A DNA stretch of 64,000 bases, from positions 434,001 through 498,000 of the forward strand of contig JAMZAV010000024.1 in assembly GCA_024449915.1 (NCBI GenBank), given 5' to 3'. Positions 35,425 through 46,932 of this stretch are shown here, in pieces (position 1 is the stretch's first letter; every line of letters begins with the position of its first letter). This DNA is from Sweltsa coloradensis (taxonomy: Eukaryota > Arthropoda > Insecta > Plecoptera > Chloroperlidae). Made by a program: the position numbers and the translations under genes. The notes beneath the pieces are model-generated. The model was given only the letters and a program-made list of their open reading frames with translations. It did not search any database and was not told where the DNA came from.

Positions 35425-37792
35425 CACTAGGTAGACATTCTTCGAACTTATCACATGCTGTCCTAATGGCAGGTCTAGTCATTGCAAAAACATCGACAAG
35501 GACAGTGACAGTATGATGATGACAGATTGGAATAGGCCTAGGCCTAGCAATATATGTAAGGCCACGCCCCCTAGTAGGTTGTTCATCTCGTAAGACAACC
35601 TAGGCCAGACAGCCTTGGCCTAGGTGAAAAACAAAACAACCTTCAATCAATCTGTCAAGTGGACTGGCACGGAAGGTGACAAAGCATTAAACCTAGGCAT
35701 ATATATTATGTCATTGACCTAGCCTAGGGTAGTTTAATTTTAAAATAACACAATTGTGTGGATTAATTCATTTGCAAGACCTAGGCCTGCTAGAAATACC
35801 TTTACATTACATTGCTTGAAATCATTCTCTCGCATGGGGTCGGTATGGAAAACTGTAAAATATGACGTGCCCTGTGTTTGCTATTCGATTACTACAGCCA
35901 ACAATACAACACAACTTTATTGATGTTCTCATGATTTTAAAAATCCACTACAACTAATATGAATAATATTATACATAGAAATTAAGATGTGTGCCAATAG
36001 TATGGAGCAGGGTGAAAGATGGCCGATTCTTCAGTCTGTTTTGTTCCAGATTTGTCCGCTAATGGCACTAGTTGTTTGAACACCGGATGCTTACACTGAA
36101 TACCACCAATTAATCAACCGTCATTAGAGCTACTTAAAACAACAGTTTTCAAATGCAACGTTTAGCACTTGCAATCATCAAAATTACACTTCATTGTCGC
36201 TATTTCTCCCCTCTCCCCCTTCAAACACTAAGCACTTAATGGAAGGTTCTTGCAGTTTTAATGGTAAATAATATATGGGTTGAAACGACGTCTAAAGAAG
36301 TTGAGTTTTGTTTCAAAAGTGGAAATCCGATGTCGAGTGAAATTAAAATAGGCTTGAAGAACCATTGGCATTTAATAAAATATGTAATGAATCTCTATTG
36401 ATTTTGCACATCAAGAATAAAATACTTAATTTAATTATCACTTCCTAATCATCTTGCTTGTGGTTTATGCAATCATCTACATTAGTGGTGGTCATGAAGA
36501 GCATTGTAAAGATAATTTTTACTCGTCCAATTTTGAGCCGTTTTAAATTTGTGACCGCTATAAACAAAATACTGTAGTAGGTATGTGCTGAAATTATCAT
36601 TAGAGTCCCTGTTGTGGCATTCACATTGGCCGTTCAGCAGGCTTCCAAATTCGCTTTAGGTACTACCCTTGGAAAGGGTTCCGACTGAACAATGCTTCGG
36701 AGTGCTTGGGAGCAAAGTGAACCCTAGGCGCATCCATCATGCATTGTGCAAGAGACAAATACCATCTCTAAACTAAATGTGGAGTTGATAAGCCTTATCT
36801 CGATTTTAACAAATTCATTGTCTTTTTACATTTTCCCAAGCTTTTTTTTTTGCGAAGTGTTTTATCTGCATATTTAAGGAAATATCCGATTAAATTATAT
36901 CAAATGGTTTTGCAATTCCTCTTAGGATAAAGCTACAATTTTGATTTAAAAACATGTTAGGCCTGGTTTTTACTTGATGAATTGAATGAACTATGTATAA
37001 TCACTAAATGATCAAAATGACAATGTAACTATCACTTACAAAGAGTCTCCACACATGCCATTTCAGCTTTAGTTTCATTCATATGTGTGTATTGAATATT
37101 CACTGAATTACATTGTCTAAAGTATAGTAGTGGTAAGCAAACGGAATGAAAATGATTAAGTACCTTTCAAATGTTTATAAGCCACTGCAGAATGCATGGA
37201 TTGATTCCATTGGTGTTGTTACCATGGACCGTGGACCTGCGTCCAACCTTCGAATTTAGGATACCTACCCTTGTTTATACAGTTATCCATGTGTATATAT
37301 GCATACAATAATTTATTTACCGGTAGTTCTTGTCCTTTGTAAATCAGTTTTATAAATAAATAATATAGATGTTAAATAAATACATTGCCATTACATTAAT
37401 CAGTTTTATAACTAAATAATATAGATGTAAAATAAATACATTGCCAAGTTATTTTGCCAACAGTAAATACATATGCTTCAAAATTTGCATGGTCTCTTTC
37501 CCTATTAGTGCCAGATGTTTCTCTTAACAGTCATAAAATAGTTGCTTAAGAGATAGTAAAAATTTGATTTCAAAAAGCGCCTGACTCGCATTGTTAGGCA
37601 ACAGTGCAAGTGCATTCATCATTAGAGAGAAAAAAATGGCAGTGTGGATGTTCCCAACATTGGGCCTTTGTGTAAGTTTAAACAACAGAGATATTTCATA
37701 CAGAAAGATCATGTGTTTTGAGGATTAGTCATCTAGTTATTTAGATTAGTCGACACCAAGAATCGAAATGTAAATAATGTTTTGATTATTTC
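35425..37792. other. gene-free stretch with CCTAGG clusters
   Basis: No gene is recognised. The first 350 bases hold a dense cluster of GGCCTAGG-type palindromes. Near 37320-37450 a roughly 60-base segment (ATCAGTTTTATAA...AAATACATTGCCA) is tandemly duplicated. Confidence 0.5.
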
Positions 37793-38448
37793 CAGTCTTG
37801 CGTAAGTTACTTTTAAAAGTTAAGCTTAAAAGTAACTTAAAACGTTAAAATAAAGTAATTGAAAGTTATTTTGACATTACTTTAAAAGTTACTTTTAGGA
37901 AATTGAGTTATTTGAAATTGATTGAGTATCAATTTCTTGCCTGAAAAGTTTAATTACCTATTGACAACATCGTCAGACCGGGTAGCAGATTTGGAACAAT
38001 TGATTCCGCCATACATAAAAATAAAAACAACAATGGAAAATATTAAGTGGAATCAAATTTGTCACCAATGACACACTAGCAATGAGACAAACACGTGAGA
38101 CGCAATAAGACGGTACTTGCTCGATGGCCAGTGCAACAGAAACGAATGGTGGTTTTGTTCCTTAAAAGTAAAAATGGTCATCATCTACAACTTCAACAAA
38201 GCACTAATATTGCTTTAAGGTTTCATTCAACCCGGTAATCCATGCTGGCGGGCGCCGGGCAGAGTAGGCCTACAGTTACGTATGAATTCTAGGAACTCGA
38301 CTAAGAAAGTGTGGTGTTTGATGTTGAAAATACAATGATATTTAACATCTAAAGTATACTATAGATGTAAATATCTATAGTATACAATAGATGTAAATAT
38401 CATTATGTGGGGTTGTTTCAAGGATTTTTAGCCAGTGGTTTAGCCGAG

Positions 38449-38780
38449 GTCGTTTAACCGGTTCCCACTCGGAACACCAAAGTTAAGCAGCCTTTGGGCG
38501 TGGTCAGGGGTAGAGTGGGTGACCGCTCTGCCCTGAAACTCGCGTATACCACTGGTTAGAGCAGATTGAGGGTTCGAGAGCTAGTGTAACGGCTTCGTTC
38601 TCCTCGACATCTGCTCGGCAGTCCGGGTAAGTGGAGGAACTTATATGACTGTCAAGGTTACACCGTCCTTTCGGATGGGACGTTAAGCCGTTGGTCCCCT
38701 TGGTACTTTTCGAAAGGAGTAGGCTAAGAGCCGGTATACCGGGTTTCCCCTCCTTCCTTCTGTACATACTTCATCTCTCT
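38449..38780 (+). mobile_element. 5S-rRNA-derived Deu-domain SINE (SINE3-like)
   Basis: The head matches 5S rRNA internal promoter structure: GTTAAGCAGC (A box region), TGGTCAG (intermediate element) and TGGGTGACCGC (C box) in order and spacing. The body then holds CCTTTCGGATGGGACGTTAA and TTCGAAAGGAGTAGGC followed by GCCGGTATACCGGG, which parallels the conserved Deu domain of vertebrate SINE3 and related SINEs. It is transcribed by RNA polymerase III when active and mobilised by a partner LINE. Truncated minus-strand copies lie at 40613-40846 and 48119-48215. Confidence 0.8.
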
Positions 38781-38788
38781 TACTTATT

Positions 38789-39155
38789 TAAACCGGGTGA
38801 GCCTTAGGCAGTAGTTTTAAAGACTTTTTAAAACTTTTGATATCCTTTTCGCCCGCTACCCCCTCTTTCAGGCCATTCCATTCCACCACCGTTAAGGCCA
38901 AGAACGAGTTCCTCCCTACATCAGTAGCCCTAGCCCATGTCCCTCTCTCATATTTCCACTTATGATCCCCTCTTGCTAGATAATTAGCCTTCCTTAGAAG
39001 GCTGTTCATCTCCCCCCATCCTTCGTGATAGTCACTCTATACATTTTCCCTAGTCTGTCCATCCTTCGTCTGACCTCTAGCTCTTCCCATCCTAGATCTC
39101 TTACCATACTGTAGACACTATCATACTTCCTATCATACTATCCATACCCATCATA
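38789..39155 (-). pseudogene. LINE ORF2 C-terminal remnant (CR1/L2/Jockey-type)
   Basis: On the minus strand the frame reads SVYSMVRDLGWEELEVRR and then, after a frame change near 39008, RATDVGRNSFLALTVVEWNG followed by a tail with FKKSLK. This order (LGW-x-x-L-E-x-R-R ... R-x-x-F-x-x-x-x-V-x-x-W-N) is the usual C terminus after the reverse transcriptase in CR1/L2/Jockey-like LINEs. It lies tail to tail with the SINE on the other strand. The frameshift and missing reverse transcriptase make it non-functional. Confidence 0.65.
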
Positions 39156-39954
39156 CATACCTATTTAAAAAGTATAGTCTGTTTTAAAAGTAACTGTCAA
39201 TTCTTTTTGAATAGTTCCTTATAAATAGTAATTTTCAACGTTAAAAGCTACTCCGGCGGAAAAAGTAACGCTTTACCCTAAAAGCATGACTAATCTTTGC
39301 TAAAAGTTACCAAAAAACTTACTACTCAACTCTGATTATTTTTGGAAACAAAACGTCAGTTGTCATGTGTGGTGGCTCTCCTACTTTTCATTGCAAAAAT
39401 CATTTTTATTTAAAATGGAAATGATAAAGATTTTTTAAATATAAAGGACTTTGCGATGAAAAGTAGGTTAGTGGGCACGAAATGCCGTGGGGGGCCAAGC
39501 TGACCACAGCAACGCGCTTCACGCCCGGCTAGGGTTTCCACCTTTGATTGAGGTCAATCCGGGACAAAATATGAGGTTGCGTGGTACAGCTGGTGTCTGG
39601 GGCGAAGCCCCAGCCGCCGGAGGCATTTTCTCCGAAGGCGATAAAATTTTGAGTACATTAGGTAGGGTATATTTGATGGCCTAAAACGCATTTTAAGGCG
39701 ACTTTGTATCTCAAATGACAGTGAAATAAAATAGACCATTTTTCTCAATTTCATTAATTGGGAAATACTCCCGTAGGCGTAATAAATTTTATGAAAATCA
39801 ATCCATCCATTCATCCAGAAATCCAGAGATTAAAATATTAAGAAAAAAAATTTTGCGATGGATTTTGTAATTTCTGGATTGATTTACATAAGACCATTTT
39901 TGTTAATACCGGGACAAGGAATGGCTGTGTGAAAGGTAATATCTCATGAAAGCA

Positions 39955-39956
<2 letters not shown>

Positions 39957-40009
<53 letters not shown>
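39957..40009. repeat. AAT microsatellite
   Basis: About 18 AAT units. It explains the polytyrosine minus-strand frame here, which is not a gene. Confidence 0.96.
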
Positions 40010-40011
<2 letters not shown>

Positions 40012-40612
40012 GATCCAATGCCTGAATAATTAATTTTTTTATGTAAACGGCATCGTAACTAACCATACAGGATTGAGATGTGGTATAGACAAAATATCTA
40101 CGACAATAATTAAGTAATTTTGTTATTTTCAAGATTTCCTAAAATTTCAGGCTTTTGGACAGTTATTGTGCATAAGATATCGTGATATTTTGAACATTCT
40201 ATTTTATGACGTAAATTTTAAATTACAAATAACAATTAAGGAAGTGAATATGTAGGCTTTTACATAATAGTCACCGGATTTTATATGTATCAACATAACA
40301 AAGAAAATAATGTCATTGAATTGAACCAGAAAAGAAATAGCTGAGAAAATGTCATGTCTTTCCGCCGTTTTTGTGAATAACATAACAATATGGTATTGTA
40401 GGCTAAACATTCATTTAATTGTCGGATATTATAAATTACACAAGTTATACAAATTAAATAAATGAATACGTAGACTTTTTCGTGGTAATAGTTATCACCC
40501 TTGAAATAGGACCTAAGCCGAGCCGTGGTAATGGGAAACACTTGTTTCCAAATATCGTCGGCTTACAGAACATAAGCAAGCTTAATTACATCGCCACATT
40601 AGCGTGACCTTG

Positions 40613-40846
40613 GATTGATTGATTATTGCTTAACGTCTCATGTTCATGCACTTTGGCTAATCGAGACGATGAGTGGTGATAGATGAGGATGAAGTAGGCC
40701 TATGAACAGAAGGGCACGTAGCCTACTCCTTTTGAAAAGTACTTTGACAGTCATATAGGTTCCTCCACTAACCCGGACTGCCGAGCAGACGTCAAGGAGA
40801 ACGAAGCCGTTACACTAGCTTTCGAACCCTCCATCTGCTCTAACCA
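40613..40846 (-). mobile_element. Deu-type SINE, 5'-truncated copy
   Basis: The minus-strand sequence matches the body of the 38449 element over the TCGAAAGC...GTAACGGCTTCGTTCTCC and CTCGGCAGTCCGGGT blocks, and GTAGGCTAC-like tail. Its 3' end reads GACGTTAAGCAATAATCAAT, a motif also seen near 55490-55515. The Deu core and 5S head are partly deleted. Confidence 0.65.
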
Positions 40847-41858
40847 GCCCCTTGCTTGCCTTGCTGACCTTGGAGATTTTTTTTTTTGGGGGGGGGGGGG
40901 GGAAGTGACATTTGACGTAGGTATCAAATTTTATGGCTTTTGTGTAATCCGCAAAAATAATGAAATATCGAATTCCGGGACATTTTGTGTCCCGGAAAGG
41001 TACACCCAGGATCCGGGACGAAGGATTGTAATCCCAAACAATCCCGGAAAATCCGGGACGGGTGGCAACCCTCCCTACACCCCACCCCCCAATAACCTAC
41101 TTTTCTTCTCAAAAATCATTTTTATATAAAATAGAAATGGTAAAGAAAAACCTTGAACGTTACTATTTTAAATAAAAATGACTTTCAACCGGAAATTTAG
41201 TTGCAGCAAAAATAGAAATATTAAAAGTTTTTTATTTATTTTTTTATTACGGTTGGTAGTTATTAATAGTATTATCTTTGGTTGGTACTGCTTCAGTTGT
41301 GGCGCCGGTCAGAGACAACACAATGTTGATTGTTGATGAACTGTTTGAGACATTGGTTTGTGTGTACTGTATATTGTTTTACAAAGAGTTATCATAATTA
41401 ATAGCCTGCATAAAGTAGATGATAAGTCTATTTAAACATATTTACCTAGGCTATGTTAGAGAAGGGGAGCCCTAGGTCTAGTCTCCCAAGCCTTGGGCAT
41501 TCTAACCTCATTTGGTTAGTTATGCTCAAGATTAGGAGCTAAGCTAGGTAGGCCTAGGCCTTTTTTTGTGTATCCAATCCTTTGGTTATTCAATGGCCCA
41601 GCCTAGGCCTAGGCCTTTTTAAGATAATTATGAACAATTCCGTATTATTGTCAGAGTTGAAAAATAACTTTCAAAAAGGCTTTACTAAGCATCCCTAGTC
41701 GATATATTAACGTTTCACAATGGCGCTTACCTTGGAAATGTGTAAAAAGTGTGAATATAAATTGTTAAAAACAGTACACCTTCTAGGCTGTCTGTAGGCC
41801 GGGCCTAGGCCTATGGCGGTGTACTTTCGTTAGGTTAGCCGAACTTTCCGCCTAGTTC

Positions 41859-42180
41859 TAGTACGCCGCACTAGTTCTAGGATATAATCGATAAGAGCGC
41901 ACCCGAAATCCTTTCCGTTATAAACGAGGTTGGGGATACTTATTGTTGCGCCGGTCAGAAATTGCATTTAATGATGTTTTAGGTGTGTTTTTACATTAAA
42001 AAAAATCCACGTTTTGACATAATACGGAATTGTTCATAATTATTAATTGCCCTTTTTAATATCCTAGGTTAGGCAAAAGATGGTAGCCTAGTATATAACC
42101 TGGCCTAGGGCCTAGTATGAATTGCACTTTTGGTCAGAGGCCTAGAGCCCTATTAAAACCATAAATCCTAGGGGCCTGCC
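41859..42180. repeat. 322-bp tandem duplication, unit 1
   Basis: The unit starts TAGTACGCCGCACTAGTTCT and recurs immediately at 42181. The two copies differ at only a handful of positions (TTATAAACG versus TTAAAAACG, CTTATTG versus CTTGTTG, A-run length, GTCAGAGG versus GTCATAGG), so the duplication is recent. Confidence 0.95.
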
Positions 42181-42504
42181 TAGTACGCCGCACTAGTTCT
42201 AGGATATAATCGATAAGAGCGCACCCGAAATCCTTTCCGTTAAAAACGAGGTTGGGGATACTTGTTGTTGCGCCGGTCAGAAATTGCATTTAATGATGTT
42301 TTAGGTGTGTTTTTACATTAAAAAAAAAATCCACGTTTTGACATAATACGGAATTGTTCATAATTATTAATTGCCCTTTTTAATATCCTAGGTTAGGCAA
42401 AAGATGGTAGCCTAGTATATAACCTGGCCTAGGGCCTAGTATGAATTGCACTTTTGGTCATAGGCCTAGAGCCCTATTAAAACCATAAATCCTAGGGGCC
42501 TGCC
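42181..42504. repeat. 322-bp tandem duplication, unit 2
   Basis: Second unit, two bases longer through an A-run expansion. It contains no open frame of note. A block ATAATACGGAATTGTTCATA in each unit has an inverted relative near 41623-41655. Confidence 0.95.
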
Positions 42505-42566
42505 TACGACTTAAAATAGGTTTATTTATTTATTTATTATTTATTTAACGTCTAAGCCTCTACGGT

Positions 42567-42621
42567 CTTTGTGTATCCAATCTACGGCCATTGAATAACC
42601 AGTGGGATTGGATACACAAAG
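42567..42621. repeat. perfect 16-bp inverted repeat (hairpin)
   Basis: CTTTGTGTATCCAATC (42567-42582) and GATTGGATACACAAAG (42606-42621) are exact reverse complements separated by 23 bases. The arm also occurs singly near 41565-41580. Confidence 0.9.
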
Positions 42622-42984
42622 CTATGGCGTAGGCCTAGCCTACTAAAAGACCAAATCTGATCTGAAGTGGTTAGGCCTAGGTAGGCCAAATCAAATTTGT
42701 ATGAAAGTTTAAGAGAACTTTTCAAATCTCTAAATGCTAGACCTGCATTGTTTTTCATTAGGCTTGGTAGGCTTTGCCTATCTCTTACTATCAGACATCT
42801 CGATCATGGAAATCCATTTATATTTTATATAGGCCTAGGGCCCTAGAGCTAGGCTAAAGGCCTAGTTTTGATCACATAGGCCCCTAGTACATTTAATTTT
42901 GTTTCATTTCAATATTTAAATTTTTGTTTTTACATTAGCCTACTCTGTTGTAAATAAATAAACACCGGTACCTAATAGGGCTAT

Positions 42985-43085
42985 AGATTACAGTTTTCCG
43001 TGAAAAAGGGCTTAAAACTTTCTCAACTTGTAAATATATGTGTAGCCCTAATTAATGTTTCTTGATAAATTTTTAGGTGGCACAC
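42985..43085. repeat. outer inverted repeat, left copy
   Basis: The stretch containing CTTTCTCAACTTGTAAATAT and AATTTTTAGGTGGCAC is inverted at about 46525-46640 (GTGCCACCTAAAAATT ... TTACAAGTTGAGAAAG). It lies outside the transposon termini, so the transposon sits between two arms of an older inverted pair. Confidence 0.75.
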
Positions 43086-43238
43086 TACTAACTACGCAGG
43101 AACTTCTTTGGTTCGGGGGGATGGTGGGGGGGGGGGCAAAATAAAATCATGTGTTTCGATCACTAGGCCCTAAAATACCTAGCCTACTCCAAAATACAAA
43201 ACAGAAAATACCTACGAAACCTTAAATGTTTTATAGGC

Positions 43239-46200
43239 GGGTCATTCCATTTAGATTCACCAGATGAGTGTTGCATCATGATTTTTAATTTTTTTCAAAT
43301 TTTGCATGTTGATACCTATATGTATTAAGATTTCAAATCCAAGTTTCTAGATTTTTTGGATGAACCGTTCACATATTTTAGGCATTTGAGTGTCGCCCCG
43401 TGTAGCGTTATTTGCTTTCGTAGCTAGTAGCGGTAAATGAAATAGGTTGAGAACCGTTTGAGATATCAAAATGAAGTAAGACAATATTTCTTACTAAAAT
43501 GACAATCTTTCATTGACATCACTTCAATTTTGAACAACTTTAATTTTTCTTGCATTACGAGGCAGCCAAATATTGACAACGCTTTTGGCTTTTTGGCTAC
43601 TTTCAATAAATAGTTTAATATGGAAGGGGTGACAACAACAAAATAATTTTTTGTGAGTAAAAACTATGAGTACATACCTTTAAGGTTGTAGAAAAAAAAA
43701 TGTGTTGTTTTAACCCCTTATGCCTGAAAAAAAATTCTGAAAATGGAACAAAATCAAAAAGTACCCCTTTGAGGGTAGTTTTTCGACAAAAGGGGGTAGG
43801 TCCTAAAATTTTTTCAAAATAGCCATAAGTTGCTTGATCATATGAATTTTAATATATCAAAAATTTGTCATGTTGTTTTGCTTGGTTTAAAAGTTACAGA
43901 TTTTACAAAAGTACTAAAAACCACTTAGATTTACACAATGTAAAATAACGGTAGAATATGTTAAAATGTAGATTTAATTTTCTAATGATTGTGAAAATAT
44001 CAAAATAGTATCATTAATCATTAATCATCATTAATCTTTTTGAAAGGCCTTGACCTTAAGTTTGGTGTTCTAATAGCATGCTATTTATCTCCATGCAAAG
44101 AGCATTACTAATACAGTATTCTGAGATCGTCTCGTTGCCGTCGACAACTCCAAACCAAAGGTAATATAATGCGCAGAATGTTTTCGTGTTTCACTTTCAC
44201 CCATACTGAATCTTTATCTGACATTTTGAAAACAGTTGGCCTACTAGGTTCTGATGGGTGAAAAAAGTCAATTTTGAAGTCCATATTTTCCACCGAAGAT
44301 TCAGCAACTGTTCCTAACCACCACTTGTGATCATAGATACAGGCAACATAATCCCGGAGCTTTATGTTTTGAATACTTGCATTGAGTTCAAATCAACTGG
44401 TTTGAAACAATGGTAAGATCTTGTGTTTGGCACCCCAACTGCATTGTCATAACGTTGAGCTAGATGGTTTTCTTCTTTTACGATAGTTTCTGAAGTTAGG
44501 CTACATAGAAAAACTTAATCCCTTTGACATTTTCATCACAAAATTCGAACATCTCTTTAGGAGTCTTGATATGATTATCTAATGTTCTTTGTAGGCTTGT
44601 TTTCGTAACAAGACATTTAGCCCTAACTGTTCCACCAATCCCATCACATGGACCTTTGCCATGCGGTATGGCAAAAAAAATGCCATTCAGCATAATAATT
44701 AAAATCCTCAAAGTGATGGCACAAGTTGGTGATTTTTTGTTTGTTTTTTATACTGACTTGCAGCACCGTCACTAAAGTAAATAACTTTTTTACGTCGGGA
44801 GCATAAGATTTTAAAAAATTCTAGAACTACTTTCTGAAAAAATGCATACACTGCAGTAGTACTATGCTGCAAGTGGTCACTGATAATGCACACACTTCTC
44901 GAAGTTAGCTAATTTTTTGCCTCATCTACCTATGTAGGCCTAGTAGATCACAAATGGGTGAAGTGTAGCTTGATTGTTCACCAAGTGAAAACTCTGTATC
45001 TCTTCCTGCATCACAAAAGTAAAATTTTCAGAGAAATCTCCACTTATTATGCATTCAGCTGGATTTACAGTTTCTTTCTTTGTTCTCATATATTCTGCCT
45101 GTTTAGTGGCAACAAAATGATGCTTCTTCAGATCAGTGAGTTTATCTATTAACTTACTCACAAAGTCATTGTAATTGTTTGTTATCGTCACTAAGTCACA
45201 ACGATCGGTGGTGACCCATTGCTTGTATTGTATATTTTCGTCCCAATTATCATCGTCATCTTTTACGGCAGCTAATTGTGCTTCAAGCTCTGCAGGTCCA
45301 GGGCAGTCTGTCACTCACGTAGCATGCAGGTTTCATTTTCTAAATCACAAGCAAGTGAACCTAACATCTCTTTGTAACTGTTTTGTATCTTGGCTGTGTT
45401 TTATCCTGTCCAGGTTATTCCCCGCCCCCACCCCCCTACCCAAACACATTCTGCCCAATCATAGTTAATTCCTCATCAACAAGTTCAAACTTGGTTAAAC
45501 CCTTCCCCTAGTGGTTCCCCCTTCCCCCTATCTTTTAGTGGCTCAGTAAGAAATTAAACATAGTCAAAGCTAACAAAGGATGAAGATCTAGACCTTCCGA
45601 ATAGTCGATTTTTTTAACAGTTTGTAAAATCTGTAACTTTAAAACCAAGCAAAACAACATGACAAATTTTTGATATATTAAAATTCATATGATCAAGCAA
45701 CTTATGGCTATTTTGAAAATTTTTTAGGACCTACCCCTTTGTCGAAAACTACTACCTCAAATGGGTACTTTTTGATTTTGTTCCATTTTCAGAATTTTTT
45801 TTCAGGCATAAGGGGTTAAAACAACACATTTTTTTTCTACAACCTTAAAGGTATGTACTCATAGTTTTTACTCACAAAAAATTATTTTGTTGTTGTCACC
45901 CCTTCCATATTAAACTATTTATTGAAAGTAGCCAAAAAGCCAAAAGCGTTGTCAATATTTGGCTGCCTCGTAATGCAAGAAAAATTAAAGTTGTTCAAAA
46001 TTGAAGTGATGTTGACGAAAGATTGACATTTTAGTAATAAATATTGTCTTACTTCATTTTGATATCTCAAACGGTTCTCAACTTATTTCATTTACCGCTA
46101 CTAGCTACGAAAGCAAATAACGCTACCGGGGCGACACTCAAATGCCTAAAATATGTGAACAGATCATCCAAAAAATCTAGAAACTTGGATTTGAAATCTT

Positions 46201-46300
46201 AATACATATAGGTATCAACATGCAAAATTTGAAAAAAAATTAAAAATCATGATGCAACAACTTTTTTTTAAATCTGGTGAATCTAAATGGAATGACCCAG
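43239..46300. mobile_element. DNA transposon with about 670-bp terminal inverted repeats
   Basis: Left arm 43239-43909 and right arm 45621-46300 are reverse complements over almost their whole length with few differences. The termini read GGGTCATTCCATTTAGATTC inward from both sides. Between them lies a broken minus-strand gene listed separately. Such long arms give foldback-like structure. A GGGTCATTCCAT start is shared with an orphan end at 63325-63347, which suggests a family or superfamily in this genome. The clear arm identity points to moderate age, while the gene is already dead. Confidence 0.85.
44108..45314 (-). pseudogene. transposase-like gene of the long-TIR element, broken
   Basis: Four minus-strand frames run in order along one protein: 45314-44940, 44893-44708, 44711-44496 and 44293-44108, separated by frameshifts or stops. 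Conserved-looking blocks are SGDFSENFTFVMQ, YFSDGAASQYK and HGKGPCDGIGGTVR, then a C-terminal HPSEPSRPTVF. From memory, similar proteins occur in multicopy form in cnidarians, aphids and other invertebrates, often unannotated. Asp in DFSEN, Asp in FSDG and Asp in PCDG could form a DDD/E-type catalytic set. That is inference. Position between long inverted repeats supports a transposase role. It is not translatable as one protein. Confidence 0.6.
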
Positions 46301-46524
46301 CCTGCCTATTTAAAATATAAAGGACTTTATTACTGTAAAGGAGTTTCGCCAAAAATAGACGTTAAAGGTTTTGTAGTTTTTTTATTAATAAGACGTCACA
46401 CTGGCATATGTTACTACCGTCATTGCCAATATGGCGGACAACATTGACATCACGGCTACACTAGGCCCTACCTCCGTTGGTAATTAATTACACCAATAAC
46501 ATCAATTATATACCGTAGTTGAAA

Positions 46525-46640
46525 GTTTAGAATGTGCCACCTAAAAATTAATCAGAAATATTAATTACACCTAGGCTATATTTACAAGTTGAGAAAGTTT
46601 TAGGCCATTTTCACAGAAAACTGTAGGCCTAATCTATATT
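46525..46640. repeat. outer inverted repeat, right copy
   Basis: Inverse relative of 42985-43085; see that entry. It is preceded by unrelated sequence between the transposon end at 46300 and here. Confidence 0.75.
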
Positions 46641-46932
46641 ACCTAAACACCTATCTTTCTAGATCTAGGCCTACTGACACCACTAAACTCCTGGCCGAAA
46701 CGGATGAGTCCAAGTTGACTTTTAGCACAGATGATGAGTGTATATAGGCCTACACGAGTAGGCCTAGCCTACCGAAAGTGATCGACTGAGAAAAGTGGAG
46801 GTGCGGGGTGGCGAGGTTATACCGATCCTACGGCCTTAGGCAGAAACTATTTAACTACAACTACGAGAATAACTACAATGTTCACATGCCTTTAAACATT
46901 AATATCATTATCACCGTAAGGTTAAATAGATA

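Larger units (their letters stand above)
37793..39334. mobile_element. hAT-like element carrying nested SINE and LINE pieces
   Basis: The left end CAGTCTTGCGTAAGTTAC and the right end (inverse of CAGAGTTGAGTAGTAAG) are recognisable hAT-type termini. They are flanked by ATTATTTC (37785-37792) and ATTATTTT (39335-39342), an 8-bp target duplication with one change. Both subterminal regions contain many repeats of the AAAAGTAAC type. The central part is filled by the Deu-SINE and LINE fragment listed separately. No transposase is left. Confidence 0.65.

Noticed and set aside
38449..38560. A genuine 5S rRNA gene
   Set aside because: The internal promoter is similar, but the 5' and 3' parts of 5S rRNA are diverged or missing and the sequence continues into a SINE body.
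44958..45468. Plus-strand frames inside the long-TIR transposon
   Set aside because: The minus strand carries the ordered conserved blocks; the plus-strand frames are antisense shadows.
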